DNA from: Fimbriiglobus ruber
GTDB taxonomy: Bacteria > Planctomycetota > Planctomycetia > Gemmatales > Gemmataceae
Assembly: GCF_002197845.1 (NCBI RefSeq)
Contig: NZ_NIDE01000002.1
Coordinates: 186,001-250,000 of the forward strand
Direction of reading: 5' to 3'
Length of the DNA stretch: 64,000 nt
The translations under genes were made by a program, and so were the position numbers. Of the stretch, positions 53,630 to 63,100 are shown piece after piece; position 1 is the first letter of the stretch, and every line of letters starts with the position of its first letter. The notes beneath the pieces were generated by a model, which saw only the letters and a program-made list of their open reading frames with translations, searched no databases and had not been told where the DNA came from.

Positions 53630-54451
53630 GTGATCACTTCACGGGCCCGCGGGCGGGCCGGATACTCGCTCGTCGAAATTCTCGTCTCGATCGGGATCAT
53701 CGCGACCCTTCTGGGACTCCTGTTGCCCGCCGTCCAGAAGTCGCGGGGCGGTGCGGCCCGCCTCCAGTGCTTGAACAACCTGCACCAACTCGGGCTGGCC
53801 GCCGAACACGCCCACTCGACGTACCAGCAGTACCCGCCCATATTCCACGTTTGGCCGGGCGGAACGGGAGGGCGGTTGGGCGGGGTGTTCTGGCACCTGC
53901 TGCCGTTCGTCGAGCAACAGGCCCTGTATCAGGGGCCGATCGCGGGGGACGAGGCGGCCCCCGCGATGCGGTTGTACCAGTGCCCGTCCGACCCCACCTC
54001 GTCGTCGGGCACGCCGACCACGAGTTATCTGGTGAACGAGTTCGTTTTCCACGGGCGGAAGAGTCCCCTGTTCGTGGACGGGGCCAGCCAAACCGTGCTG
54101 TTTACCGAGACCTACGCGAACTGCGACGGGGCGAACCCGGTCTACTGGTCGAACACGTCGTCGGTGACCCTGTTCGCCTACGGGCCCGCGGCAACGGCCA
54201 CGTTCCGGGCGGCCCCGTCCACGAGTGCCGCGACGGCGGGCAACCCGCGCGGGTGCAGCGTGGAACTCGGCGACAACGCCCAGGCCGCGCACGCCGGGGT
54301 CATTCACGTCGCGCTGGCCGACGGATCGGTGCGACCCGTCTCGAAAGCCGGAGCCGACCAACCGGCCGCCGTCCCGGGCGGTCGCACTTCCACCAACTGG
54401 GCGGCCGCATTTACCCCCGGCGGGGGCGAAACGTTCGGCAGTGAATGGTGA
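53630..54451 (+). CDS. DUF1559-like secreted protein
   Basis: 273 residues. GTG start at 53630 with CAGGAG site. Prepilin-type N-terminus GYSLVEILVSIGIIATLLGL, then ARLQCLNNLHQLGLAAEHAH, PFVEQQALYQGPI, LYQCPSDPTSSSG and the C-terminal AHAGVIHVALADGSVRPVSK, matching the DUF1559 pattern in a shorter form. Third such protein in the window. Its product likely sits in the envelope with the ferritin-like and FG-GAP proteins of the same cluster. Confidence 0.85.
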   Translation: MITSRARGRAGYSLVEILVSIGIIATLLGLLLPAVQKSRGGAARLQCLNNLHQLGLAAEHAHSTYQQYPPIFHVWPGGTGGRLGGVFWHLLPFVEQQALYQGPIAGDEAAPAMRLYQCPSDPTSSSGTPTTSYLVNEFVFHGRKSPLFVDGASQTVLFTETYANCDGANPVYWSNTSSVTLFAYGPAATATFRAAPSTSAATAGNPRGCSVELGDNAQAAHAGVIHVALADGSVRPVSKAGADQPAAVPGGRTSTNWAAAFTPGGGETFGSEW

Positions 54452-54882
54452 CACCCGTCAGGAAACATTCCTCGGCGCGCGTCAAGCGTGCGACCGAACG
54501 AAGCCCGGACAGTGATTGAGACGTCGGGTTTGAAGTCTGACCGCGCGGGCGGTCGATTTTTTGCCCGCGCAAAATCCATCAGGTCTTTGCTTCAGAATCG
54601 ACCAGTCAACCAGGCAGGTCTGGCAATTGTGAAAATATCATGTGGAAACCCGTCTCGTTATTTTGACGCAACTTGTTGATTCAAAAGATTTTGTAGAAAC
54701 ATTCCCGATCTCGAAATGGGCGTGTTTCGGAATTGGCATTCCCGTTGCATATCTATCTCGTGCGAATCGGTAAGCGAGTCCCGATTCGCGACGATGATGA
54801 GCTCCTTCCTACACGGGCACGAGACTAGCGGGGTATGCGAGTCCCCCGCCGAATCTCGTGCCCCACGTCTTTTAAAATCACG
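54452..54882. other. 431-bp gene-free, AT-richer stretch
   Basis: No convincing gene. Composition is visibly AT-richer than elsewhere (several A/T runs around 54640-54730). A T-run near 54550 (GATTTTTTGCCCGCGCAAAA) is reminiscent of the repeat core but too short to assign. Possible promoter or decayed DNA. Confidence 0.4.
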
Positions 54883-54920
54883 TCGGGCCGCGGTTGTTAA
54901 ACAACCGCGGCCCGATTTTT
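54883..54920. terminator. Strong hairpin, probably bidirectional
   Basis: TCGGGCCGCGGTTGTT (54883-54898) pairs with its complement at 54900-54915, followed by TTTTT on the plus strand. It lies 28 bp beyond the stop of the PVC cytochrome gene (minus strand), so it likely ends that transcript and also blocks read-through from the other side. Confidence 0.85.
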
Positions 54921-54942
54921 ATTGTCCATCAGCCCGCCCAGT

Positions 54943-57915
54943 TTACTTACCTGCCCCGTCTTTCGCCCGCTGCTCCACCAGATAGGCGAGTAGGTTGTAG
55001 AAGTCGGGCTCGGGGATGGCGGTATCGAAGTTGGCCGGCATCACCGAAATCGGGCTCGTGGCCTTCTTGTCCACATCCTTCTGCTCGATCCGCTGCTCCT
55101 TCGCGTTCGAGTCGACGATAACGAGCACTTGCCCCTCCTCGCGGACGAGCTGGCCCGTGATCGTGCGGCCGTCGAGGGTGGTGACAATCGTCGCCCGGAA
55201 CGCGGCGTCGATGTTCCGGTTCGGGTCGAGGATGTCTTCCAGCAGGCGGTCCGCCCCGCGGTTGCCGATCCCGTCGAGCTGCGGCCCGACCTTCGCCCCC
55301 TGCCCGCCCAGTTGATGGCAGACGGCGCACTTCTGGGTGAAGACCAACTTGCCCTTTTCCACATCCCCCATCGTCTTGCGGAACGCCGTGCCCCGCGCGG
55401 CGATGGTGGCCGACGTCTTCGCGTCCGGCGACGGCAAGCCCTTCGTCAACTCGTCCACGCGGGGCTTCAACCTACCGCCGTCCTGGGCGAGTAGCTTCGT
55501 CGAAACTGCTTTGTCCTGAAGCAGCAGCGCGGACGCCTTGCCGGCTTTGACCAGGTCGAGCAGAGCGCCCGCGCCCTGGGGCGACCCGGCGAGGCCCGTC
55601 GCGATCACACCCGCGAGCTTGGCCGGCGCGGTCTGGAGGGCGGCGACCAGCGCGTCCCGGGCGGCCGGTTGGTTCGACCCGGCGAGCGCCTGGACCGCGC
55701 GTTCTCTTATGGCCGGCTTGGTTGCGGACTCGGACAGGAGTTTGCCGATCGCCGGGGCGGCTTTCGCGGGGTCGATCGCGATCTGGGCCGCGAGGGCCGC
55801 TCCGCGCTGGGCGTCCGACCGATCCTTGCGGCCGGCGAACTTCGCCAGCGGTTCGTACAGCGAAGCGAGCTTGAGTCCACCGGCCAGGTCGATGGCCGCC
55901 TGGATGGCACCGGCATCGGCGTGGTTGAGAGCGGTCGTGCAAACGTCCGCGATGACCGGCGGGGCGGCCGCCGGGAGCGCGGCGCCGCGGGCCTGCAATC
56001 CCCGGTACAGCGCCTGTACGCCGAGGACGCCAGCCGGTTGCTCGGTCTGCTTCGCCTTCAGCACCTCGAACGCGGCCGTCGTCTGGGCGTCGTCTCCGTA
56101 GCGGGCGACGTGTTGGTAGAAGCGGGGGTCGGACTGGCCCGCCTGGAGTTGCTTGAGCAGGAACGCGGCGGCCTTCTTGTCGTGGACGCCGAGCGCGACG
56201 TCGGCGATGACCGCCGGGTCGGCCTTCTCGGCAACCGCCCACCCGTCGGTGTCGCGCAAGCAGTTTCTGAGCGCGACCCGAGCCGCGTGGCGGAGAACGA
56301 CGTCCTCGGCCGGCGTCTCGTGCAGCAACTTGACGAGGAGGGAAACATCGTCGGCCGTGGGGACCGCGATGATGCCGTCCACGACCGCGCGGGCGTACTG
56401 GCCATGAAGGTTGACGAACTTGCGTTCCTCGGCCGCCTCCTTGATGCCCTTTTGTCGGGCGTTCTCTCTGATCGCCGTGTACACACGTTCGTCGTGAACG
56501 TTGCCAATTTCGTCAGATGAGAGGAACCGGCTGGATTTGTCCGTGGCATTTTCCGACACACGCAGCCAAAGGCGGTGTGCGAACTGCAAATCCGATTCGG
56601 GCTTGGAAAACTTGTACTTGTCCTGCCGGCGGATCAGTTCCTGTGTCGCCAGCAGCCGGACCGTGAGGTTCGGGCTACCGAGCAGGTGATCGACCTTCTC
56701 CACCGGCTCCGTTTTCAGGTCCGTAAACGCCATCTTCGGGACCGCGCCTTTGCCGTCCTTGCCGGTGTAGACAATCCGCCAGACCCGGCCGCGGTCCTTG
56801 TCGCGGAGGGGGTGTTTGAGGTCGACTTCGTAGTGGCCGATGATGCGGTTGTAGAAGTCCGCGAAGTAGAGCGCGCCGTCCGGCCCGAGCTTGATGTCGG
56901 TCGGGCGGAACCACGGGTCGGAGCTGACCAGGAAGTCCGGTTGCTCGGCGCCTTCGGGCGTCGCGCCTTTCCAGATAATCTTGTCGCAGTTGATGCGGTT
57001 AGTGACAACGTTCCCGAGGAACATGAATCCGTTGTACTCCTTCGGGAACTGGTCCGCGTCGTACCACGTCAGGCCGCAGAGGGCGGTGCTGCCGTGGTCG
57101 TGCCGGGTGACGTGCGGGGCGTACCCGAGGCCGTCGTGCGGCTTGCCGAAGCTGTCGTAGTGCGCGCCGCGGATGAGTTGCGTGATCGGCTTGCTGTGGC
57201 AATCGGCCGTGTACAGGTTGAACCACGGGTCGACGGTCATGCCGAACGGGTTGACCTGGCCGAACGTCCACGGCTCGACGCGGGAGCCGTCCGGGCGGAA
57301 CCGGAACGTGTTTCCGGACTGCATCTTCACCTCGCTGCCGTCCTTCGCCTTGATCGTCGAGGCGTTCCGGAACCCGTGGCAGGCGTAGACCCAGCCGTCC
57401 GGCAGGTAGACGAACGAATTCATCATCCCGTGTGTGTCGTCGGACCCGAAGCCGGTCAGGATGGTCTCGCGCTTGTCGGCCTTGCCGTCGCCGTCGGTGT
57501 CCGTGAGCTTGATGATGCTGCCGACGTTCGACACGAGGCACGAGTCGCAGTCGGGCAGCGGGAGGACGCCGATCGGGATGTTCAGATCGTCCGCGAAGGT
57601 GGTGACTTTCCGGGCCTTCCCGTCCGGCCCGAAGTCGGAAAGGATGTAGAGTTTGTCGGACGCCTTGCCCTGGGCGGCGAACGGGTAGTGGCGGGACGTG
57701 GTGACCCAGAGCCGGGCCTTGGCGTCGAACGCGAGCTGGATGGGCTTGCCGATGTCCGGGTCGGCGGCCACGAGCTGTGCCTCGAACCCCGGCGGGAGTT
57801 TGAAGGTTTTGAGTTCGTCGGCCGGCAGCTTCGGGTCGGTCGGGGCGATGTGCTGTTGGGCCGTGGCGGGTATGGCGAGGGTCAGCAAGAAGAGCGCGGT
57901 CAGCGCGAGGCGCAT
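54943..57915 (-). CDS. PVC-type membrane-bound dehydrogenase with heme c domain
   Basis: 990 residues. N-terminal signal peptide (MRLALTALFLLTLAIPATAQ), then a beta-propeller dehydrogenase region (FKLPPGFEAQLVAADPDIGK; GLTWYDADQFPKEYNGFMFL; LGPDGALYFADFYNRIIGHY), HEAT-like helices in the middle (about 450-820), and a C-terminal cytochrome c domain with CxxCH (KCAVCHQLGG, about residue 860). These are typical planctomycete putative sugar dehydrogenases coupled to electron transport. ATG 57915. Divergent from the M28 peptidase gene. Confidence 0.92.
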   Translation of the reverse strand: MRLALTALFLLTLAIPATAQQHIAPTDPKLPADELKTFKLPPGFEAQLVAADPDIGKPIQLAFDAKARLWVTTSRHYPFAAQGKASDKLYILSDFGPDGKARKVTTFADDLNIPIGVLPLPDCDSCLVSNVGSIIKLTDTDGDGKADKRETILTGFGSDDTHGMMNSFVYLPDGWVYACHGFRNASTIKAKDGSEVKMQSGNTFRFRPDGSRVEPWTFGQVNPFGMTVDPWFNLYTADCHSKPITQLIRGAHYDSFGKPHDGLGYAPHVTRHDHGSTALCGLTWYDADQFPKEYNGFMFLGNVVTNRINCDKIIWKGATPEGAEQPDFLVSSDPWFRPTDIKLGPDGALYFADFYNRIIGHYEVDLKHPLRDKDRGRVWRIVYTGKDGKGAVPKMAFTDLKTEPVEKVDHLLGSPNLTVRLLATQELIRRQDKYKFSKPESDLQFAHRLWLRVSENATDKSSRFLSSDEIGNVHDERVYTAIRENARQKGIKEAAEERKFVNLHGQYARAVVDGIIAVPTADDVSLLVKLLHETPAEDVVLRHAARVALRNCLRDTDGWAVAEKADPAVIADVALGVHDKKAAAFLLKQLQAGQSDPRFYQHVARYGDDAQTTAAFEVLKAKQTEQPAGVLGVQALYRGLQARGAALPAAAPPVIADVCTTALNHADAGAIQAAIDLAGGLKLASLYEPLAKFAGRKDRSDAQRGAALAAQIAIDPAKAAPAIGKLLSESATKPAIRERAVQALAGSNQPAARDALVAALQTAPAKLAGVIATGLAGSPQGAGALLDLVKAGKASALLLQDKAVSTKLLAQDGGRLKPRVDELTKGLPSPDAKTSATIAARGTAFRKTMGDVEKGKLVFTQKCAVCHQLGGQGAKVGPQLDGIGNRGADRLLEDILDPNRNIDAAFRATIVTTLDGRTITGQLVREEGQVLVIVDSNAKEQRIEQKDVDKKATSPISVMPANFDTAIPEPDFYNLLAYLVEQRAKDGAGK

Positions 57916-58146
57916 GGGGAGGGTTCTCCGGGATGGTAAGCGGAAGTGCGATTGTAAACGAAGGGCGACGGAAGCTCAAAGGGCAGAGTGGGCCGCGATT
58001 TCCGGAAAGCGGTTTGGAATAAGGGCTGTGCGCACCCCCGCCGGATTTCCGTCGTCCGGCTCTTCTACCTCGCCAACGCAGGTGGGGCCGGTCATAATGG
58101 ATACACGTGCGGTCGGCCCGCACGCATACCCAAGGAACCCGTTCCC

Positions 58147-60084
58147 ATGCACACGCGCTCGTTCGCGGCCGCCTTCGGGGCCGCCCTGACCGTCATCCCT
58201 CTCCTCGCGAATCCCCTCCCGGCCGCCGAACTCTCTCCGGCCGCCGAACAAATCAAGAAAGACATCTACTACCTCGCCGGCGACGAGTGCCAGGGCCGGG
58301 GGGTCGAGACCAAAGGCATCCTGAAAGCCGGCGAGTACATCGCCGACACGTTCAAAAAGGCCGGACTCAAACCGGCCGGCAAGGACGGGACGTACTTCCA
58401 ACCGTTCACGATCTCCGGAGCGGCGCAACTCGGGGAGCCGAACAAGCTCACGCTCGTCGGCCGGAACAAGCAAAAAAAAGGGGAGATCGAATTTAAATAC
58501 GGGAGCGATTTCACGGTCTGCAGCCTGGCCGCGAACGGGAAGTTGCAGGCGACCGATGTCGCGTTCGCCGGGTACGGGATCACGGCCAAGGATTTGAAGT
58601 ACGACGATTACGCCGGGGCTGACGTGAAGGGGAAATTCGTCGTCCTCCTCCGCCGCACCCCGCGGGCCGACGACAAGAAGCGGCCGTTCGACCCGAGCCC
58701 GCAGAGCCAGTACGCCGCCCTCGCGACCAAGGTCCAGAACGCCGTCGCCCACGAGGCCGCCGGGGTTCTGTTCGTGAACGACACCGGGTACGCGAAAGAC
58801 GGCGACCCGCTCATGGACTTCCGGTACGCCGGCGGCCAGCCGTCCGGCATCCCCGTCCTCCACATCAAGCGGGCGGTGGCCGAAAAGCTTCTGGCGGACA
58901 CGAAGACGACCCTGCCCGAGATCGAAAAGGCGATCGACGAGAAGCTGAAGCCGCAAACGATCGATTTACCCGATTGGGCGGTGGCCACCGAGGTGACCGT
59001 GGATCGGGTCAAGTTCCCGGTGCGGAACATCGTCGCGGTGTCCGAGGGGACCGGGCCGCTGGCGGACGAGACGGTGGTGATCGGGGCCCACTACGACCAC
59101 CTCGGGATGGGCGAGGGCGGCAGCCTCGGCGGGCCGGGCGCCAAGGGCAAGGTCCACTACGGGGCGGACGACAACGGGTCCGGCACGACCGGCCTGCTGG
59201 AACTGGCCCGGCGGTTCGGGGCGCGGACCGGGCGGGTCGGCCGACGGGTCGTGTTCGTCGCCTTCTCGGGCGAGGAGCGGGGCCTGTTCGGGTCGATCCA
59301 CTACTGCAAGGAGCCGCCGTTCCCGCTGGAGAAGACCGTTTTCATGTTGAACATGGACATGATCGGTCGGGTCGTGAAGGTCGAGGACGACGCGGTTCTC
59401 GCCAAGGCGGCGTCGGTCGTCGGGACGGCCGCCGCGCTCCTGCCGGGCGCCGTGGTGCCCCGCGACCGGGTGGTGGTCTACGGGACCGGCACCGCCCCAG
59501 GCCTCGACGCCCTGGTGACGCGGGTGAACGAGACGCTCGGGTTCAAGATCATCCGCGTCCCCGGCGGCAGCGGCCCGAGCGACCACGACTCGTTTTACCG
59601 CAAGCACGTCCCGGTCCTGTTCTTCTTCACCGGCACCCACCGGGACTACCACCGGCCGACCGACACGCCGGACAAGATCAACCTGGAAGGGCTGAACAAG
59701 ATCGTGGACATGGTCGACGCTTGCGCGACGTATTTTGCTTCCTCCCCCGAGAAGCCGAAGTACCAGACCACGGCCGGCGGTTGGTCGGACCCGACCGAAG
59801 ACCGACCCCGGGCGAGCCGCCCGCCGGCCCCCAAGCTGGGCATCATGCCGGGCAACTACGAGGCCAAGGAGGGGGGCGTCCTGGTCGAAGACCTGTCCCC
59901 CGACGGGGCGGCCGAGAAGGCCGGGGTGAAGCCGCAGGACGTGATTATCTCGATCGCCGGCAAGCCGGTGAAGAACATCGAGACGTACATGTCCGTGATG
60001 GCGAGCCAGAAGCCCGGGGTCGAGATCGAGGTGATTGTCCTGCGCAAAGACCAGAAGGTGCCGATCAAGGTCAAGCCGCAGTAA
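58147..60084 (+). CDS. M28 family metallopeptidase with PA and PDZ domains
   Basis: 645 residues. Signal peptide (FAAAFGAALTVIPLLANPL), a PA domain inserted in the first third (VQNAVAHEAAGVLFVNDTGY), then the M28 catalytic domain: GAHYDHLGMGEGG, ADDNGSGTTGLLELA (zinc Asp), AFSGEERGLFGSIHY (Glu), LNMDMIGR, and the later zinc His in DYHRPTDTPDKIN. A C-terminal PDZ domain (GGVLVEDLSPDGAAEKAGVK, about 560-640) likely sorts substrates. Secreted or periplasmic aminopeptidase-like enzyme. ATG 58147, as an upstream in-frame start lacks signal-peptide character. Confidence 0.93.
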   Translation: MHTRSFAAAFGAALTVIPLLANPLPAAELSPAAEQIKKDIYYLAGDECQGRGVETKGILKAGEYIADTFKKAGLKPAGKDGTYFQPFTISGAAQLGEPNKLTLVGRNKQKKGEIEFKYGSDFTVCSLAANGKLQATDVAFAGYGITAKDLKYDDYAGADVKGKFVVLLRRTPRADDKKRPFDPSPQSQYAALATKVQNAVAHEAAGVLFVNDTGYAKDGDPLMDFRYAGGQPSGIPVLHIKRAVAEKLLADTKTTLPEIEKAIDEKLKPQTIDLPDWAVATEVTVDRVKFPVRNIVAVSEGTGPLADETVVIGAHYDHLGMGEGGSLGGPGAKGKVHYGADDNGSGTTGLLELARRFGARTGRVGRRVVFVAFSGEERGLFGSIHYCKEPPFPLEKTVFMLNMDMIGRVVKVEDDAVLAKAASVVGTAAALLPGAVVPRDRVVVYGTGTAPGLDALVTRVNETLGFKIIRVPGGSGPSDHDSFYRKHVPVLFFFTGTHRDYHRPTDTPDKINLEGLNKIVDMVDACATYFASSPEKPKYQTTAGGWSDPTEDRPRASRPPAPKLGIMPGNYEAKEGGVLVEDLSPDGAAEKAGVKPQDVIISIAGKPVKNIETYMSVMASQKPGVEIEVIVLRKDQKVPIKVKPQ

Positions 60085-60107
60085 GGCGGGGCGGAAGGTA
60101 AGATAGC

Positions 60108-60141
60108 GGGCGGGCGCCGTGAGGCGCTCGCCCGGCGTTTT
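60108..60141 (+). terminator. Rho-independent terminator after the M28 gene
   Basis: GGGCGGGCGCC (60108-60118) and GGCGCTCGCCC (60123-60133) pair with one G-U and a GTGA loop, then TTTT. It starts 24 bp past the stop codon. Confidence 0.8.
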
Positions 60142-60185
60142 GGACAATGAATTGATATGGTGGCGAACAGAGCGGAGGGTTACCA

Positions 60186-61343
60186 GTGATTCGACGCATC
60201 CGCATTCAAAACTATCGCAGCCTAATCGATGTTGATGTGAAACTCGAGCCGTTGACCGTGTTGATTGGCAAGAGTGGCACGGGGAAAAGCAACTTTGTCC
60301 GAGCGCTGCGCTGCCTGCGCGATTATTTAATTACCAATACGATTCCGGATTGGTCTTCAACTCGCCCTGCTTGGAAGATTAATTCGCCACTTACTTTTGA
60401 GATCGATCTATTTGTAAGCAACCGTAATGTTTCGTACATATTATCGTTAGCTATAAACGGCTCCTCTGCTTCGCAAGGAATACGATTAATTCGAGAAAAA
60501 TTGACTGTTGATGACAACATAATTTTCTTCCAAGATGGCGACAGGTGGATTGTTCGTCCAAAGCAAGATGTTTACGCAAGCATCGGAACAGCGTGTCTTC
60601 GCACGTTGACAGGAGTCCGCGAGGCGACTGTTGCTTTTCTTGCCTTATCTCGCGGTATAGGGTGCTATGATTTTCCGGGAACAGTTTTGGAATCTGGCAA
60701 ATACCCGAATATTCCTGACGCCTTACTTCGACAGGCAGTTTCGGAAAGCCGGCTAGGTTACTGGGACGACGGGCAGAATCATGTTGCCGCGGCAAGTTCT
60801 ATGTTCGACGATTTAGATCGCATCGCTGATTGGTCGGCAATAACATCGACAATGAGTTCGCTGAATGGCGAGGTAAAATCACTTGATTTAGAACCCCCTG
60901 CGAGAAAAAACATCCGTGTAGGCTACGAAATTGCTGGCAAATCACTTTCCATCGATGTCTCTGAAGAATCCGAAGGGTTCCGCCGATACCTTGCCCATTT
61001 GCTCGCGCTGTATCAGACACCCACAAAGCAAACCGTTATCTTCGAGCATCCCGAGAGCGGTATTCACCCGGGAGCCCTCGAAACGCTTTTTCTGGAATTC
61101 AAGCGCCATGTCCGCAAAGGACGCGGGCAAGTGATTCTGACTACGCACAGCCCGCAACTGCTCGATTACTTCGACGCGGACCAAATCCGTGTCGTAGACA
61201 TCGACAACCACGCGACCAAAATTGGCGCTCTTGATCCCGCGCAGAAGGAATCGCTGCACGAACATCTGTTGAAGCCGGGCGAGTTGTTGACCGTTGATCC
61301 GGCACGGCTCGAAGGACAACTGGCCGAGGTGCCGAAGGCATGA
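60186..61343 (+). CDS. AAA ATPase (OLD/PARIS-like), defence-associated
   Basis: 385 residues. SMC/ABC-like ATPase: N-terminal NYRSLIDVDVKL then Walker A GKSGTGKSNF (about residues 29-38); C-terminal Walker B VIFEHPESGIHP, in which the usual second acidic residue is replaced by His; H-loop LTTHSPQLLDYF. The gene is AT-richer than its neighbours, with many A/T-ending codons, pointing to transfer. Its stop overlaps the start of the TOPRIM-like gene by 4 bp (ATGA). Together with a TOPRIM partner this resembles PARIS-type or related two-gene anti-phage systems (inference). Confidence 0.8.
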   Translation: MIRRIRIQNYRSLIDVDVKLEPLTVLIGKSGTGKSNFVRALRCLRDYLITNTIPDWSSTRPAWKINSPLTFEIDLFVSNRNVSYILSLAINGSSASQGIRLIREKLTVDDNIIFFQDGDRWIVRPKQDVYASIGTACLRTLTGVREATVAFLALSRGIGCYDFPGTVLESGKYPNIPDALLRQAVSESRLGYWDDGQNHVAAASSMFDDLDRIADWSAITSTMSSLNGEVKSLDLEPPARKNIRVGYEIAGKSLSIDVSEESEGFRRYLAHLLALYQTPTKQTVIFEHPESGIHPGALETLFLEFKRHVRKGRGQVILTTHSPQLLDYFDADQIRVVDIDNHATKIGALDPAQKESLHEHLLKPGELLTVDPARLEGQLAEVPKA

Positions 61344-62022
61344 AGCGCCTCGTGTTCTTCGTCGAAGGCGACGGCGATGTCGAAGCGGTTCCCACTCTCG
61401 CAGCCAAGTTGATGCTCCACTTGCCCGACGAACTTCAATGGCAACTCTTCGTCGACGATCGTGCGTTCAAAATCGGCAACCTCGATTCGGTCACGGGCAG
61501 GCGTGCCGACAACTGGACAAACTATCTGGGCGCGGCCCGCAAGCGCCCCGATCTGGGAGCCGTGTTGACCATCCTCGACGGCGACAGTTCGCATTTTGAA
61601 GGCGCACCGTTTTGCCCTCGGGATACGGCCCTGGCTCTCGCCGCGAGGCCAGGGCCGCTGGCGCCGCGAGTCTTTTCTCCGTCGCGGTCGTATTTCTCTG
61701 CCAGGAATATGAGTCGATGTTGATAACGGCGGCCCGGCAACTTACTGACATACCTGCCGACATCGAACTCCCGCCGTCCGTCGAAAGGGTACCGCGGGAT
61801 GCAAAGGGTTGGTTGGACGACAACCTACCCGGCGGGTACAGCCCGAAGCCGCATCAGCGAAAATTGACGCAGGCGGTCTCGGACTGGCAGCCCGTTCGCG
61901 AGCAAATGCGGTCTTTCCGTCGCCTCGAATCCGCTCTCCAACAACTGGCAACCGCGATCGCCACCGGTGTTCACGTTGCCACACCCACTCTCCACCAAGA
62001 AAAAGAAGCGGCCCGCTCGTAA
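61340..62022 (+). pseudogene. TOPRIM-like (DUF4276-like) effector, single frameshift
   Basis: Joined across one frameshift at about 61642, the product is about 227 residues. First part: RLVFFVEGDGDVEAVPTLA with the E of the TOPRIM fold, later LTILDGDSSHF (DxD). After ALALAA one base is missing; the next frame continues ARAAGAASLFSVAVVFLCQE, then MLITAARQLTDIPADIELPP and the C-terminal helices. Start overlaps the AAA stop. If real, the frameshift would inactivate the effector; if an error, the system is intact. Confidence 0.7.
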
Positions 62023-62065
62023 TTCGGAGCGGATCGGCAGACAGCGGCCGTCGCCGGAGCCTCGC

Positions 62066-63022
62066 TTACCGGATCACCTTGCCCTCGACCCCCAGCACTA
62101 TCGCAGAGGCGAGGCTGTTGCCGAAGTTCTTGAAATCCTTGAACGTCCAGACCACTTTCTTGTCGCGGGTCACTTCGATGAGCTGCGGGTTCTCCGGGCC
62201 GGCGTGGCAGTTGCCGATCACGACGTTGCCGTTCGGGAGGACTTGCAGGGTCGTCACCCAGGCCAGCGTGATGCCCGGCAGTTCCTTCTGGTCGACGCTC
62301 CAGACGGTCTTCCCTTCCTTGGTCACTTCGAGGACGCGGTTGTTGTTGCCGCCGGCGATCAGCGTGTTGCCGTTCGGCAGGCGGACGGCCCCGTACACCT
62401 CGACGCCGTGCCCCTCCGGGCCGTGCCCGCCGGACCGCGGGCGGTCGCCGAGTTCGAGTTTATACTCCCACACGATCTCGCCCTTGTCGTCGTACTCGCG
62501 CACTGCGCCGAGCGATTCCTGGCAGACGAGGTAGTTCCCGGACTCGAGCTTGCGGACCATCCGCGTGTCGCGGTGGGCGTCCGACCGGGCCACTTTCAGG
62601 GGGATTTCCTTCACGATTTTACCGTCCGCGGCGACCTCAATGATCCGCGAATTCCCGGACTCGGAGATCATCGTCTTGCCGTCAGCCAGCCGCTGAAAGG
62701 CGTGGACTTCGACGCGACCCTTGTACCCCTCTTTCGGCTTCGACTCGTACTTCCAGACGATCTCCTTCTTCGGGTTGATCTCGACCGTCGTCGTCGGGCT
62801 GGTGTGCGTGAGGATGTTGCCGTTCGGCAGCAGGTGCAGGTCGTGGACGTCGTGCTTGTCGACGAACTCCCACTCGACGGCGCCGTCCGCGCCGATGATG
62901 GCGAGCTTGCCTTTGGACTGGTCGGCCGCGAGGACGCGGTGCGTCACCTTCGCGGGCTCGGCGGCCGGCGCGACGGCGAGGGGCAGCAGGAAGAGGGCGA
63001 GTGCCGGGAGGCGGCGGCGCAT
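62066..63022 (-). CDS. Secreted beta-propeller (PQQ/NHL-like) protein
   Basis: 318 residues. Signal peptide (LPALALFLLPLAVAPAAEPA), then repeated blade motifs: LPNGNILTHTSP, LADGKTMISESGNSRIIEVA, LESGNYLVCQESLGAVREYD, LPNGNTLIAGGNNNRVLEVT, LPNGNVVIGNCHAGPENPQL. The pattern xLxNGNxLIxxxxxxRVxEVxxxGxxV fits PQQ-like or NHL blades. Function unknown. Convergent with the TOPRIM gene, ends 43 bp from its stop. Confidence 0.8.
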   Translation of the reverse strand: MRRRLPALALFLLPLAVAPAAEPAKVTHRVLAADQSKGKLAIIGADGAVEWEFVDKHDVHDLHLLPNGNILTHTSPTTTVEINPKKEIVWKYESKPKEGYKGRVEVHAFQRLADGKTMISESGNSRIIEVAADGKIVKEIPLKVARSDAHRDTRMVRKLESGNYLVCQESLGAVREYDDKGEIVWEYKLELGDRPRSGGHGPEGHGVEVYGAVRLPNGNTLIAGGNNNRVLEVTKEGKTVWSVDQKELPGITLAWVTTLQVLPNGNVVIGNCHAGPENPQLIEVTRDKKVVWTFKDFKNFGNSLASAIVLGVEGKVIR

Positions 63023-63100
63023 GAGCGGAACCTTCGGTGGAAGGGAAACGTGTCGGGGAGGTCAACATACTGCGGGGGGCCGCGGACGCAAACGGGGCCG

